Shown here: in pieces, positions 1 through 6,852 of the stretch
Layout: every line of letters begins with the position of its first letter
Numbering within the stretch: position 1 is the first letter of the stretch
Source of the DNA: an uncultured Campylobacter sp.
GTDB taxonomy: Bacteria > Campylobacterota > Campylobacteria > Campylobacterales > Campylobacteraceae
Direction: 5' to 3'
Assembly (NCBI RefSeq): GCF_938041645.1
Contig: NZ_CALIST010000065.1
Coordinates: 1 to 26,169, forward strand
Length of the DNA stretch: 26,169 bases
Made by a program: the position numbers and the translations under genes
The notes under the pieces: generated by a model
What the model was told of the DNA's origin: nothing
Databases searched by the model: none
What the model saw: only the letters and a program-made list of their open reading frames with translations

Positions 1-51
1 TAATCTCTGGCTTTTTGTTTATTATAATTTTCCATTATTTCAAGCCCCTCT

Positions 52-144
52 TTAAAAATAGATATAAATTTGTAATAGCTTAATTGACAAAAGACTTTTA
101 TATACGTTGCCTGACTCTTTCTTCGCGACCTCTTCCCTCGTCAT
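52..144 (-). pseudogene. 30-codon ORF, possible frameshifted start of a gene at the left edge
   Basis: Seen: an ATG at 144 preceded by a strong Shine-Dalgarno (GAGGAGG, 6 bases before the ATG) opens a 30-residue frame starting MTREEVAKKESGNV and stopping at 52. In the +1 frame a second coding-looking stretch (KFISIFKEGLEIMENYN...) continues uninterrupted to the edge of the window. The strong start and the switch of coding-looking frame suggest a gene broken by a small indel near position 60-90, or a sequencing error. A genuine 30-residue peptide is also possible. The gene would lie 13 bases downstream of the repeat-tailed membrane protein on the same strand. No family recognised. Confidence 0.3.
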
Positions 145-157
145 TTTATCCTCCTCG

Positions 158-1219
158 TTAGATAAACAAATAATCTTTCTTAACGTTATTTATATTTACG
201 TTTTTCAGCAAAAAATATTCTTTAATTTCATCATAAATTTTTTGATTATAGAGATAAACGAGATAATATCTTGGATAAACGGGTTTGTTCCTAAACCATC
301 TGCCGTATGAGGGGCGTGCGATCCTAATAAACGGCAGAGCCCTAAACCCTTTTAAATTACTATTTATAAACAGATAAAGTATAAAATTTAATAAAAACCC
401 GAATAAATATGTAAAGAATATCGCTATAAAAAATATATTCCACCATGTTACGTACATAAAAATAGCGATAAAGTACAAAAATATCTTTTCAGATTTTCCT
501 ATCTCATATGAACTTGCCAAAATTCCGATAGAGAAATTTAAAGATAAGGCGTTTTCGTCAATTTCACAGCGTTTTTCAACCAAGCCGTCGTTAATGAATT
601 CTATATACTTGTTTGTAAATTTGATCTCTTGTCTAGGGCGGATTACGGTAAATATGGATATTATAACCGTAGATAGTAAAATAATGAATAAAATAGCGAA
701 ATACTGAACTATGCCAATATCTTCATGATTTATAAAATCTATAATTAAAAATGCATGTAGCGTAGAGATCGGCAATAATAGGACTAGAAACGAATATACA
801 AAAAACTTCTCATAATTTTTTACTATTATCGGATCTTTATCGTAATCTCTAGCTTTGGAATTTTGCCGCAAAGCGTCTCTGCCATCCGAGATAGAATTTT
901 GCGGCTCTGCGTTGTTATCACAGGCAGAATTCTGATCCGCTTCGGCTTCTAAATTTAAAGCGTCGGGATCGGAATTTAGGGTTTCAGAATTTGAAGCTTC
1001 GAAATTTGAAGATTTATAATTCAAGAATTTAGAATTCGGGGCTCTATAATTCAGGGATTCAGAATTTGAAACTTCAAAATTAGAGGCTTCGGAATTCTGG
1101 ATTTCAGAATTCGGGACTTTAAAATTTTCGCCGTTAGAATTTTGTTCCGAGCCCCGCTTCGGCTCTTGATGTCGCTTTTGTAGTGGCTTTTTTAATTCAT
1201 CTAGCCTGCTTTGATCCAT
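158..1219 (-). CDS. Repeat-tailed membrane protein, paralog 1
   Basis: 353 residues, family not recognised. Residues 1-31 are charged (MDQSRLDELKK...). Residues 32-86 are 11 five-residue repeats of the type N-(S/F/Y)-(E/K)-x-x. Residues 87-134 are a polar linker ending RDYDKDPIIVK. About four hydrophobic segments follow (roughly 139-163, 169-193, 245-262, 264-286), with a soluble stretch around 195-243 and a polar C-terminus. The N-terminal half is nearly identical to the protein at 10915-12066 on the other strand, while the membrane half is only weakly similar. The start has a good RBS (AAAGGCGG). It lies 100 bp downstream of the glycosylase-like gene on the same strand and could be read with it. 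The membrane-domain part is clearly more AT-rich than neighbours such as uvrA, which hints at a different origin. An inner-membrane location is inferred; the function is unknown. Confidence 0.85.
   Translation of the reverse strand: MDQSRLDELKKPLQKRHQEPKRGSEQNSNGENFKVPNSEIQNSEASNFEVSNSESLNYRAPNSKFLNYKSSNFEASNSETLNSDPDALNLEAEADQNSACDNNAEPQNSISDGRDALRQNSKARDYDKDPIIVKNYEKFFVYSFLVLLLPISTLHAFLIIDFINHEDIGIVQYFAILFIILLSTVIISIFTVIRPRQEIKFTNKYIEFINDGLVEKRCEIDENALSLNFSIGILASSYEIGKSEKIFLYFIAIFMYVTWWNIFFIAIFFTYLFGFLLNFILYLFINSNLKGFRALPFIRIARPSYGRWFRNKPVYPRYYLVYLYNQKIYDEIKEYFLLKNVNINNVKKDYLFI
818..1219 (-). repeat. Long inverted repeat, left copy (5' third of paralog 1)
   Basis: Read on the minus strand from the ATG at 1219, the first 134 codons match the first 159 codons of the gene at 10915 with high nucleotide identity. 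The only large differences are in the number of 15-bp units. The two copies are in opposite orientation about 9.7 kb apart. Similarity falls away sharply in the membrane domain. Confidence 0.8.
962..1126 (-). repeat. 15-bp in-frame minisatellite, 11 units
   Basis: Eleven consecutive 15-base units of the form AAT-(TCT/TTT/TAT)-(GAA/AAA)-NNN-NNN encode residues 32-86 of paralog 1. GAATTC or GAATTT hexamers recur at the unit borders. The unit length is a multiple of three, so gain or loss of units keeps the reading frame. The paralog at 11008-11247 has 16 units. Confidence 0.85.
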
Positions 1220-1319
1220 TTGCCGCCTTTAAATTTGATGGACGCGCCATTTTATAACGCCGCCACTTAAAGCTCATTAAATTTTACCGCTCGCCCGCTG
1301 TGCGCCGTTTGATCAAAAT

Positions 1320-2294
1320 TTAGCCTTCATATCTTTGCAGCGATTTTTTATATGTTTTTGCCGCAGCGCAGCCCGCGCTCAGATACGCCTCAAACTCCTC
1401 GCTAGTAAGCCTACGCGGCTCATTCGCAAGCTTCGCCGCGCCGCTTGGCGTATTTGCGTCCAGATTCGCTTCATTTACGATCTCGCCTCGTCGGATTCGG
1501 TTGCTAAAGCCCGCTGCATGCGCTATTTGCGGCGCACGCCGTAGCGAAAAATTTAAATTTCGCGTTTGTAGATTTAAAATTTTACCCATGCATTTGCGCG
1601 GACCCGCGATAAAATCGCCGTTTTGTATGAGCGGGGCGGCATGGCCGAGCGAATCGCTCTCCGCCAAGCCGTGCAAGTCGCCCGTCGAGCCAAGTAAGCT
1701 ACCCGCCAAAAGTTCTGCGCCACTTAGGACGCGCAGGCTTCGCACCAAAATCCCGCCGCCGCTTTGCGGGACGCTGCGAAACGAAATGTCAAAGCCGAAA
1801 TTGTGAAAAAATATCTCGCCCGCCCGCGACGTGCGCTTGTAGGTGTTTCGATCCGCGCCCGTAAAATACGCCTCGATCTCCGCGAAGGCGAATTCCGCGC
1901 CACTTACGCAAATCACATAGTTTTGCAGCAGATCGCGCATGAAATTTTCGATCTTCGTCTGTGCTCGCTCGGCGTCGAACTGCGCCTGCGACGGATGAGC
2001 ACTTAGCCCTACCTGCGATGGACGGACGTTAAATTTTAAGTGTGCTTTCTCGGCATTAAACAGCGGTTCGGCATTAAATTTTAAAATTTCATCTTGCTGC
2101 ACGCCGCTAGAATATGGCTGTACGCCACAAAATTCCGCATCACCTTGTGATTTTAAGGGCTTGTCCTTGTTCCCGTCTCTCGCGCTTCCTGCAAGCTTGG
2201 AATTTTTTAAAGCAAGCTTTGAGCCCGCCGAAATTCCAAACTCCGCCGCGTTGATTTGTGAGAAAAATTTTTCTAAATTTTCATCGCCCAGCAT
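1320..2294 (-). CDS. Protein with methylpurine-DNA-glycosylase-like fold
   Basis: 324 residues. Residues 115-270 carry a pattern resembling the alkyladenine/3-methyladenine DNA glycosylase fold (Pfam Pur_DNA_glyco): an E-A-Y triplet at 141-143 where that family has its catalytic Glu (ETEAY), an aromatic strand GEIFFHNFGFDISF at 159-172, GGGILVRSL at 179-187, and G-P-R-K-C at 231-235 like the family's GPGKL turn. Known: the family excises alkylated purines, and divergent members of unknown activity occur in many bacteria. Residues 30-112 are a low-complexity insertion (repeated LKFN/FNAE) absent from ordinary glycosylases. The start ATG overlaps the end of the upstream four-Cys gene by 14 bp, so translation is probably coupled. 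It is last in the SDR/four-Cys operon. The fold assignment is by eye, and base-excision activity is not shown. Confidence 0.6.
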   Translation of the reverse strand: MLGDENLEKFFSQINAAEFGISAGSKLALKNSKLAGSARDGNKDKPLKSQGDAEFCGVQPYSSGVQQDEILKFNAEPLFNAEKAHLKFNVRPSQVGLSAHPSQAQFDAERAQTKIENFMRDLLQNYVICVSGAEFAFAEIEAYFTGADRNTYKRTSRAGEIFFHNFGFDISFRSVPQSGGGILVRSLRVLSGAELLAGSLLGSTGDLHGLAESDSLGHAAPLIQNGDFIAGPRKCMGKILNLQTRNLNFSLRRAPQIAHAAGFSNRIRRGEIVNEANLDANTPSGAAKLANEPRRLTSEEFEAYLSAGCAAAKTYKKSLQRYEG

Positions 2295-2796
2295 TTTGCT
2301 CTTCCGTAGAATTTCCTTCGCGCCTCATCTTGTCCGCCTTGCTGCCCGCGGTGCCAACTTCGCCGTTGTTTGCCTCGGCGCGCGTTAAATTTCCATCGCC
2401 GTCAGTCGCGTTCGTATCGCCTCGCACTAAATTACCGCTGCTACTTGTCGTATTTGCTTCGCCGCCTTTAAAATTTGGAGCTTCGCAACGATCTACACCT
2501 AAACGCTCGAAATAATATCTCTCTCGCTCGCCTAAGTTTTCCACTCCTCTTTCGCATACACGCTTGATATACGCCTTGCTAGGGTATCTAAGCCGATTGA
2601 GCGCCAATTCACTACCCGCGTCTGCGCGCTTTATCAGCTTGGCGATGCAGGCGTCGTCCTCTTCACTGTTTACGATATAATCCCATATGCCACAGTATCT
2701 ATCACCGCTCAGCGCCGTAATCAAAAAATAAACCCAAAGCAGGATTATGGCAATCGATATGCTTCCTTTTATTTTTAAAGATCTCTTTTTTACCAT
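2281..2796 (-). CDS. Four-cysteine membrane-anchored protein, copy C
   Basis: 171 residues; third of three tandem paralogs. One hydrophobic segment (about 12-30) follows a basic N-terminus, so the rest is probably periplasmic (inferred). Cysteines at 35, 50, 81 and 104 match those of the other copies, with the C50-C81 spacing (31) invariant. The core EEDDACIAKLIKRAD ... YPSKAYIKRVCERGVENL is highly conserved. From about 110 a Gly/Asn/Thr-rich, low-complexity tail with roughly 12-residue periodicity (NLVRGDTNATDG, NLTRAEANN) runs to the end NSTEEQNAGR. It has its own RBS (AAGGAAA) 27 bp after a 24-codon ORF. The core is faintly reminiscent of Sel1-type helical repeats, but this is not convincing. 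Function unknown. Confidence 0.8.
   Translation of the reverse strand: MVKKRSLKIKGSISIAIILLWVYFLITALSGDRYCGIWDYIVNSEEDDACIAKLIKRADAGSELALNRLRYPSKAYIKRVCERGVENLGERERYYFERLGVDRCEAPNFKGGEANTTSSSGNLVRGDTNATDGDGNLTRAEANNGEVGTAGSKADKMRREGNSTEEQNAGR
2283..2323 (-). repeat. 41-bp perfect direct repeat, copy 1
   Basis: Identical to 2887-2927. It encodes the last residues of the four-Cys protein (EGNSTEEQNAG) and, in another frame, the ATG and first codons of the next ORF (MLGD). Confidence 0.9.
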
Positions 2797-2823
2797 ATTT
2801 TTCCTTGAGTAATAAATTTTAAC

Positions 2824-2898
2824 TCATTTTTTCACAAATTTGACCAACGACATAAAATTTACGATATCGCCCTCAAGGCTAATCTTATCGCCCAGCAT
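2824..2898 (-). pseudogene. 24-codon ORF, remnant copy of the glycosylase-like gene start
   Basis: Starting with the ATG at 2898, which overlaps the end of four-Cys copy B, this frame reads MLGDKISLEG... and stops at 2824. Its first four residues, their DNA and the 14-bp overlap geometry equal the start of the glycosylase-like gene at 2294 (MLGDENLEKF). Inferred: the duplication that made copies B and C carried along the start of the downstream gene, which decayed here. It may still serve to pass ribosomes on to copy C, whose start is 27 bp further. Confidence 0.5.
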
Positions 2899-3427
2899 TT
2901 TGCTCTTCCGTAGAATTTCCTTCGCGCTCCGTAGTGTTCGTCTTGCTGCTCGTAGTGTCAGATTTGCCGTTGTTCGCCTCGGCGCGCGTTAAATTTCTCT
3001 CGCCGTCCGTCGCGTCCGTATCGCCTCGTGCTAAATTACCGCCGCCGCTCATCGTACCTGCTTTTCCGCCCTTTGATTTGGGCGTTTTAAAGCCCCAAAT
3101 ATCGCATCGATCCCCGCTAAAGCCTTGGAAATAATATCTCTCGCGTTCGCTCAAGTTTTCTACCCCCTTTTCGCATACGCGCTTGATATATGCCTGGCTC
3201 GGATACATTAGTCGATTTACCGCATGGTCATCGCCGGCGTCCGCGCGCTCTATTAGTCTGGCTATGCAAGCGTCATCCTCTTCGCCCTTATTGTTTAAAA
3301 AAGATTCCAAAATGTTGCAATACGCGCCATTGTTTCTTATATATAGGGCACACAGAATAATAACTCCTACAATTAACAAAAAAATTTGACTTTTACTGGC
3401 TTTCAATTTCGCTTTATTGCCCGGCAT
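2885..3427 (-). CDS. Four-cysteine membrane-anchored protein, copy B
   Basis: 180 residues. The hydrophobic segment is at about 14-30. Conserved cysteines are at 37, 54, 85 and 108 (spacings 17, 31, 23). The core is GEEDDACIARLIERAD ... YPSQAYIKRVCEKGVENLSERERYYF. A low-complexity tail runs from about 116 with NLARGDTDATDG and NLTRAEANN units and ends NSTEEQNAGR. The ATG start overlaps the end of copy A by 14 bp and is preceded by GGGAGGG. Even cysteine number outside the membrane suggests two disulfides (inference). It is closest to copy C at the 3' end, where 41 bases are identical. Function unknown. Confidence 0.8.
   Translation of the reverse strand: MPGNKAKLKASKSQIFLLIVGVIILCALYIRNNGAYCNILESFLNNKGEEDDACIARLIERADAGDDHAVNRLMYPSQAYIKRVCEKGVENLSERERYYFQGFSGDRCDIWGFKTPKSKGGKAGTMSGGGNLARGDTDATDGERNLTRAEANNGKSDTTSSKTNTTEREGNSTEEQNAGR
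2887..2927 (-). repeat. 41-bp perfect direct repeat, copy 2
   Basis: Identical to 2283-2323. It covers the 3' end of four-Cys copy B and the ATG of the 24-codon remnant ORF. Confidence 0.9.
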
Positions 3428-3914
3428 TTGACCCTCCCGTAGAATTTATATCGCGTTTGATCGCGCCTGCTTCATCGCGGACTGTATTCGCACCTTCGCG
3501 CGTTAAATTTCTCTCGCCGTCTGTTGCGTTCATATCACCTCGCGCTAAATTACCGCTGCCACTCGTCGTATTTGCTTCGCCGCCTTGCAATTTTGGGGTT
3601 TTAAAGCCCCAGGGCTCACAGCTCTGGTAGCGCTCGAAATAATATCTCTCTCGCTCGCCTAAGTTTTCCACCCCCTTTTCGCATACGCGCTTGATATACG
3701 CCCTGCTTGGGTATCTTAGCCTGCTTTCCGCAAAGCCGTTTCCGTCGTCCGCTCGTTTTATCAGCTTGGCGATGCAAGCGTCATCCTCTTCGCCCTGTTT
3801 ATCAGAAAAGAATTCCTCCATATTACAATACATACCGCCGCTGCTTATAACTCCATAAATAATAAAAACCCCCGCAATTAGCATAATAAAAATTTTACTT
3901 TTACTAGTTTTCAA
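3414..3914 (-). CDS. Four-cysteine membrane-anchored protein, copy A
   Basis: 166 residues; first of the tandem trio. The hydrophobic segment is at about 8-24. Cysteines are at 30, 47, 78 and 99 (spacings 17, 31, 21). The core GEEDDACIAKLIKRAD ... YPSRAYIKRVCEKGVENLGERERYYFE is shared with copies B and C. The tail from about 108 is Gly/Asn/Thr-rich with NLARGDMNATDG and NLTREGANT, ending STGGSNAGQ. The start codon is TTG at 3914, supported by AAAGGAG placed 6 bases upstream; it overlaps the end of the SDR gene by 11 bp. It is the most diverged copy, so it is probably the older member of the array (inference). Function unknown. Confidence 0.78.
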   Translation of the reverse strand: MKTSKSKIFIMLIAGVFIIYGVISSGGMYCNMEEFFSDKQGEEDDACIAKLIKRADDGNGFAESRLRYPSRAYIKRVCEKGVENLGERERYYFERYQSCEPWGFKTPKLQGGEANTTSGSGNLARGDMNATDGERNLTREGANTVRDEAGAIKRDINSTGGSNAGQ

Positions 3915-4569
3915 GCTCGTCTCCTTTGCGGTTAAATTTTGATTTTTTTCGCAGATTTACGATTTGCGGGCGGATCGTAAACTCGCTCACGTTGGACTTC
4001 GTGCGCAGAATTTGCAGCACAAAATTTGCAATCTCCTCCGCGTCCACGAAGCTTGCTTCATCATCCGCAGGCTCAAAGCTCAAATCCTCGTAAAACGGCG
4101 TTTTGGTGATGTCCGGGTTGATGCAGCTTACTCTGATCTGCTTGCGCGCCTCCTCAAAAAGGCAGAGCAGAAACGCCCGCAGCCCCGCCTTGCTCGCGCT
4201 ATAAACCGCGCTAAAGCGGCTCGCTCGCAGCGCCTCGATCGAGCTAATGCCGATGATATGGGCGCGGTTGCGCTTTAAATTCGGTAAAAGCGTGCGCGTG
4301 ATGATGATGTTTGCGGCGAGATTTACGTTTAAAATTTTTAAAATTTCGCTCTCGCTCATCGCCTCAAGCGGCGCAAATTTCGCCGTACCCGCGCATAAAA
4401 TCAGCGCGTCCACCTCGCATGCCGCAGCCAGCGCGCGGCACTCCTTCGCTAGCGCGTCCAGATCTTCTAAGCGCGAGTTTAGCGTTAAAATTTCATAGCC
4501 GTTTTGTCGCAAAAGCTCCGCAACCGCGCTGCCGATACCGCCGCTTGCGCCCGTGATCAATGCTTTCAT
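3904..4569 (-). CDS. Short-chain dehydrogenase/reductase (SDR)
   Basis: 221 residues, normal length for a classical SDR. The NAD(P)-binding glycine motif TGASGGIG is at 6-13, the CAGT turn (the NAG equivalent) at 59-62, N83 in the helix motif, the catalytic Ser at 109/110, and Y123-x3-K127 in YSASK. The substrate cannot be told from sequence; acidic residues following the second strand give no clear cofactor preference. A strong RBS (AAAGGAG) precedes the ATG. It is the first gene of a tightly overlapping minus-strand operon with the three four-Cys proteins and the glycosylase-like gene, an unusual partnership for a cytosolic oxidoreductase. The family assignment is secure; the role is open. 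Confidence 0.93.
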   Translation of the reverse strand: MKALITGASGGIGSAVAELLRQNGYEILTLNSRLEDLDALAKECRALAAACEVDALILCAGTAKFAPLEAMSESEILKILNVNLAANIIITRTLLPNLKRNRAHIIGISSIEALRASRFSAVYSASKAGLRAFLLCLFEEARKQIRVSCINPDITKTPFYEDLSFEPADDEASFVDAEEIANFVLQILRTKSNVSEFTIRPQIVNLRKKSKFNRKGDELEN

Positions 4570-4933
4570 CTTTTCTCCTTTAAATTTTCATGCCGCTTCG
4601 GCGCGTTAAATTTCGCGCGCCGAGTAAATGCCCCTACGCTAAATTTCTCCGCTCATTGTGTCCGCCGCTAAATTTGCGCGGTTTAAATAATCCGCGCCGC
4701 GACTTCGCTGGGTAAAATTTTAAATTTAGCCCGCGGCATTTTGCTGTGCGAGCGTTTTGTAAAATTTCATCGCCGCTCGCTGTGCCCGCCCCGCACGATT
4801 TATAAAATTTAATTTTATAAAACTCGGCGCGCCGCTAAATTTTAATCGCTCGCTCGCCGCCAAATTTCGCGCTGTATCCTCGGCGCCGCATGCGAGCTAG
4901 TACAAGCCGCGACGTCTGCGACAAACAGCGCGT
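4570..4933. other. Intergenic stretch without a gene
   Basis: 364 bases between two minus-strand genes. No convincing ORF or RNA gene is seen. It consists of repeated GC-rich pieces joined by CTAAATTT/AAATTT words. The one clear structure is a perfect 11-bp inverted repeat at 4799-4821. The promoter of the SDR operon is probably near the 4570 end, but I cannot point to it. Confidence 0.6.
4799..4821. repeat. 23-bp palindrome
   Basis: TTTATAAAATT, one central T, then AATTTTATAAA: a perfect AT-only inverted repeat between the spl-like gene end and the SDR operon. It could be an operator or a symmetric transcription end. AT-only stems are weak in RNA, so a protein site is as likely. Confidence 0.4.
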
Positions 4934-6208
4934 TTAGCGCCGCCGTATCTTTGCAAAATACGCCGCCTTCATCGCCTCCTCAAACGCGTCATTGCTTTCG
5001 TACTCGTGTCCCAAAACCTCGCGCCACAGGCTCGCATCCTCCATGCAGAGGTAGAAAAACACCCGCTCGCGCCACGGCGAAAGCGCGTCCGCGGCAAATT
5101 TAAAAAGCTCGCGCTTGATCTGCAGCGGGTAGGACAGCTTGCCGTTCGCGTCCGCAAGGGGCATCTGTAGAATTTTGCTCCGCAGCCCGCGAGAACGCAG
5201 CTTCTTGACGACGGGCTTGATGAAGGTAAGCGTGCCGAGCGAAACCATCGCGACGCCGCCTGGATCGAAGCTGCGTAGCAGCCGCTCAAAAAGCGCGCCG
5301 TAATCACTCCGCCACCCCTCGTACCAAACCATCGGGTGGAGGTGAAAGCCCACCAAAATACCGCGCGCCGCGAGCGCTTCGGCTGCCGCCAGCCGCGCAT
5401 CCAGGCTTGCGCTTAGATGCTCCTCGTTCGCTATGATCGCGGGAGTGTTTAGCGAAAAGGTGACGATGAGGTTGCGCGGGATCTCGCGCTGCAGGAAAAA
5501 ACGGATATTGTTCGACTTGCTTTTAAGCTCCAAAATCACGTTTTGATGCCGCGCCGCAAAGTCCGTTAGTGCGCTTAAAATGCCGAAGCGATTGCCCCAC
5601 ATGAGCGAGTCGGAGCTCTGACCCGTGCCGATGTGGTAGCTGCGCGCGGGATCGAGCTGCAGGCGCGCTAGATTTGCCGCGAAATTCTCGTCAAAGCCGA
5701 TTTTCCCGTGCTTGTAAAAGGAGCCGATCGCGCAATAGGAGCAGTCAAAGCCGCACGAATTGACCGCATCGAGCGTCAGCAGATTGCAGCAGCGCGTGTT
5801 TTCGCTCGCCACCGGACAGCGGCCCAAAGCGATGCGATCCGCGCGAAAGGATGAAATTTCAAATTTTTTCGGCGCGTAATCTCTTTTGAAGCTCGCGTAT
5901 GAGTGCGGGCGCGATTTAAGCTCAAGCCAAGTCTCGCGCACGAAATTAAAAATTTGCTCGCCGCTTGGGACTTTCCCTGCTTTATTAAATTTAGCTTTAT
6001 TAAAATTTAGCCCACACCGCTCGCTTGTAAGCAGCTCATAAATGGGCGCCTCGTCCCACGCCTCAAAATCGCTCGCAAACTCCGCTAGCTGCTTTTTTTG
6101 CTGAAATGAAAAGTGAAATTTATCAAATAGCGCGCCCAAAAACGCGTTTGATCGCTCGCCCAGATTCACGCCAAACTGCGCGCCCAGCTCCTTTTTCGCC
6201 TCCGTCAT
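4934..6208 (-). CDS. SPL-family radical SAM protein (spore photoproduct lyase-like)
   Basis: 424 residues. The radical-SAM cluster motif C152-x3-C156-x2-C159 (CGFDCSYC) lies in the context typical of the SplB family (LLTLDAVNSCGFDCSYCAI). SplB-like features continue with GTGQSSDSLMWGN at 194-206, a long partial TIM-barrel region, HLHPMVWYEGW at 289-299, and a C-terminal FFYLCMEDASLW. Further cysteines at 131, 140 and 141 precede the cluster. Known: B. subtilis SplB repairs spore photoproduct in spore DNA; relatives in non-sporulating bacteria have no established substrate. The N-terminal 110 residues are longer than the core family and look helical. It is likely last in a minus-strand run with the small membrane gene (73 bp upstream) and the nucleosidase-like gene. 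Repair activity here is inference. Confidence 0.85.
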   Translation of the reverse strand: MTEAKKELGAQFGVNLGERSNAFLGALFDKFHFSFQQKKQLAEFASDFEAWDEAPIYELLTSERCGLNFNKAKFNKAGKVPSGEQIFNFVRETWLELKSRPHSYASFKRDYAPKKFEISSFRADRIALGRCPVASENTRCCNLLTLDAVNSCGFDCSYCAIGSFYKHGKIGFDENFAANLARLQLDPARSYHIGTGQSSDSLMWGNRFGILSALTDFAARHQNVILELKSKSNNIRFFLQREIPRNLIVTFSLNTPAIIANEEHLSASLDARLAAAEALAARGILVGFHLHPMVWYEGWRSDYGALFERLLRSFDPGGVAMVSLGTLTFIKPVVKKLRSRGLRSKILQMPLADANGKLSYPLQIKRELFKFAADALSPWRERVFFYLCMEDASLWREVLGHEYESNDAFEEAMKAAYFAKIRRR

Positions 6209-6281
6209 CTTGCTCCGCTTCGTTTAAATTTTTCAAATTATACTTAAATTTCGCGCGCCGTCACTAAAAATCGTTTAAATT

Positions 6282-6752
6282 TCAGATCGCACCGCAGAAT
6301 AGTCGCTCGAAATAGAAGGCGTAAGCTAGCGTAATAGCGACGTTTAGAATCAAAATTCCGCCGAGTATGAGCTTTTGCGGGATTTTTTTGACGCCCGTTC
6401 GGTAGTAATACGGCAGGGCGCAGAAAAACGCGGGCAGCACGAGCAGAACGATGCCTAGCGGTATGCCGGTGCCTATCTCCGCACTGCGCACAAACTGCGC
6501 CATGGCGGGGAATTTAAGGGCGGCGAAAATGGCCGCCGCAAAGAGTAGCTGCACGCAGACGCAGTAAAATAGGTAGCGTGCGCCTATTAGGGCGTCTTTT
6601 AGCCATAGCCCGATACAGGCAAATGCAAGCAAAAGGGCTAAAAAGACTAGCGAGGGCAGATCGGCAAACAGATCCGCTACGGCATACGCGCAAGCCGCGA
6701 CGCATGCGAACCCTAAGAGCGCAAAACACAGATAAGAGCCTTTTATTTTCAT
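6282..6752 (-). CDS. Small integral membrane protein
   Basis: 156 residues with about five hydrophobic segments (roughly 7-28, 32-50, 58-80, 95-116, 127-148) and a short basic loop before the last one. No recognised family. The ATG has a clear upstream AGGAG (GGAGGCGCAGGAGAAACG). It lies between the nucleosidase-like gene and the spl-like gene on the same strand with 73-100-bp gaps, so it may be co-transcribed with them. There are no charged motifs suggestive of a transporter or enzyme active site. Confidence 0.75.
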   Translation of the reverse strand: MKIKGSYLCFALLGFACVAACAYAVADLFADLPSLVFLALLLAFACIGLWLKDALIGARYLFYCVCVQLLFAAAIFAALKFPAMAQFVRSAEIGTGIPLGIVLLVLPAFFCALPYYYRTGVKKIPQKLILGGILILNVAITLAYAFYFERLFCGAI

Positions 6753-6852
6753 CGTTTCTCCTGCGCCTCCGCAATACCTTCAAATTCCGCGTCGTATTCG
6801 GCATATGAAGCCAAATTTATCTCTCGGCTCGTTTTTTTGCACGCACTCGTAG

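Noticed and set aside
4969..5400. 143-codon ORF inside the spl-like gene
   Set aside because: Arg/Trp/Ser-rich composition typical of an alternate frame of GC-rich coding DNA; the radical SAM frame is the real one.
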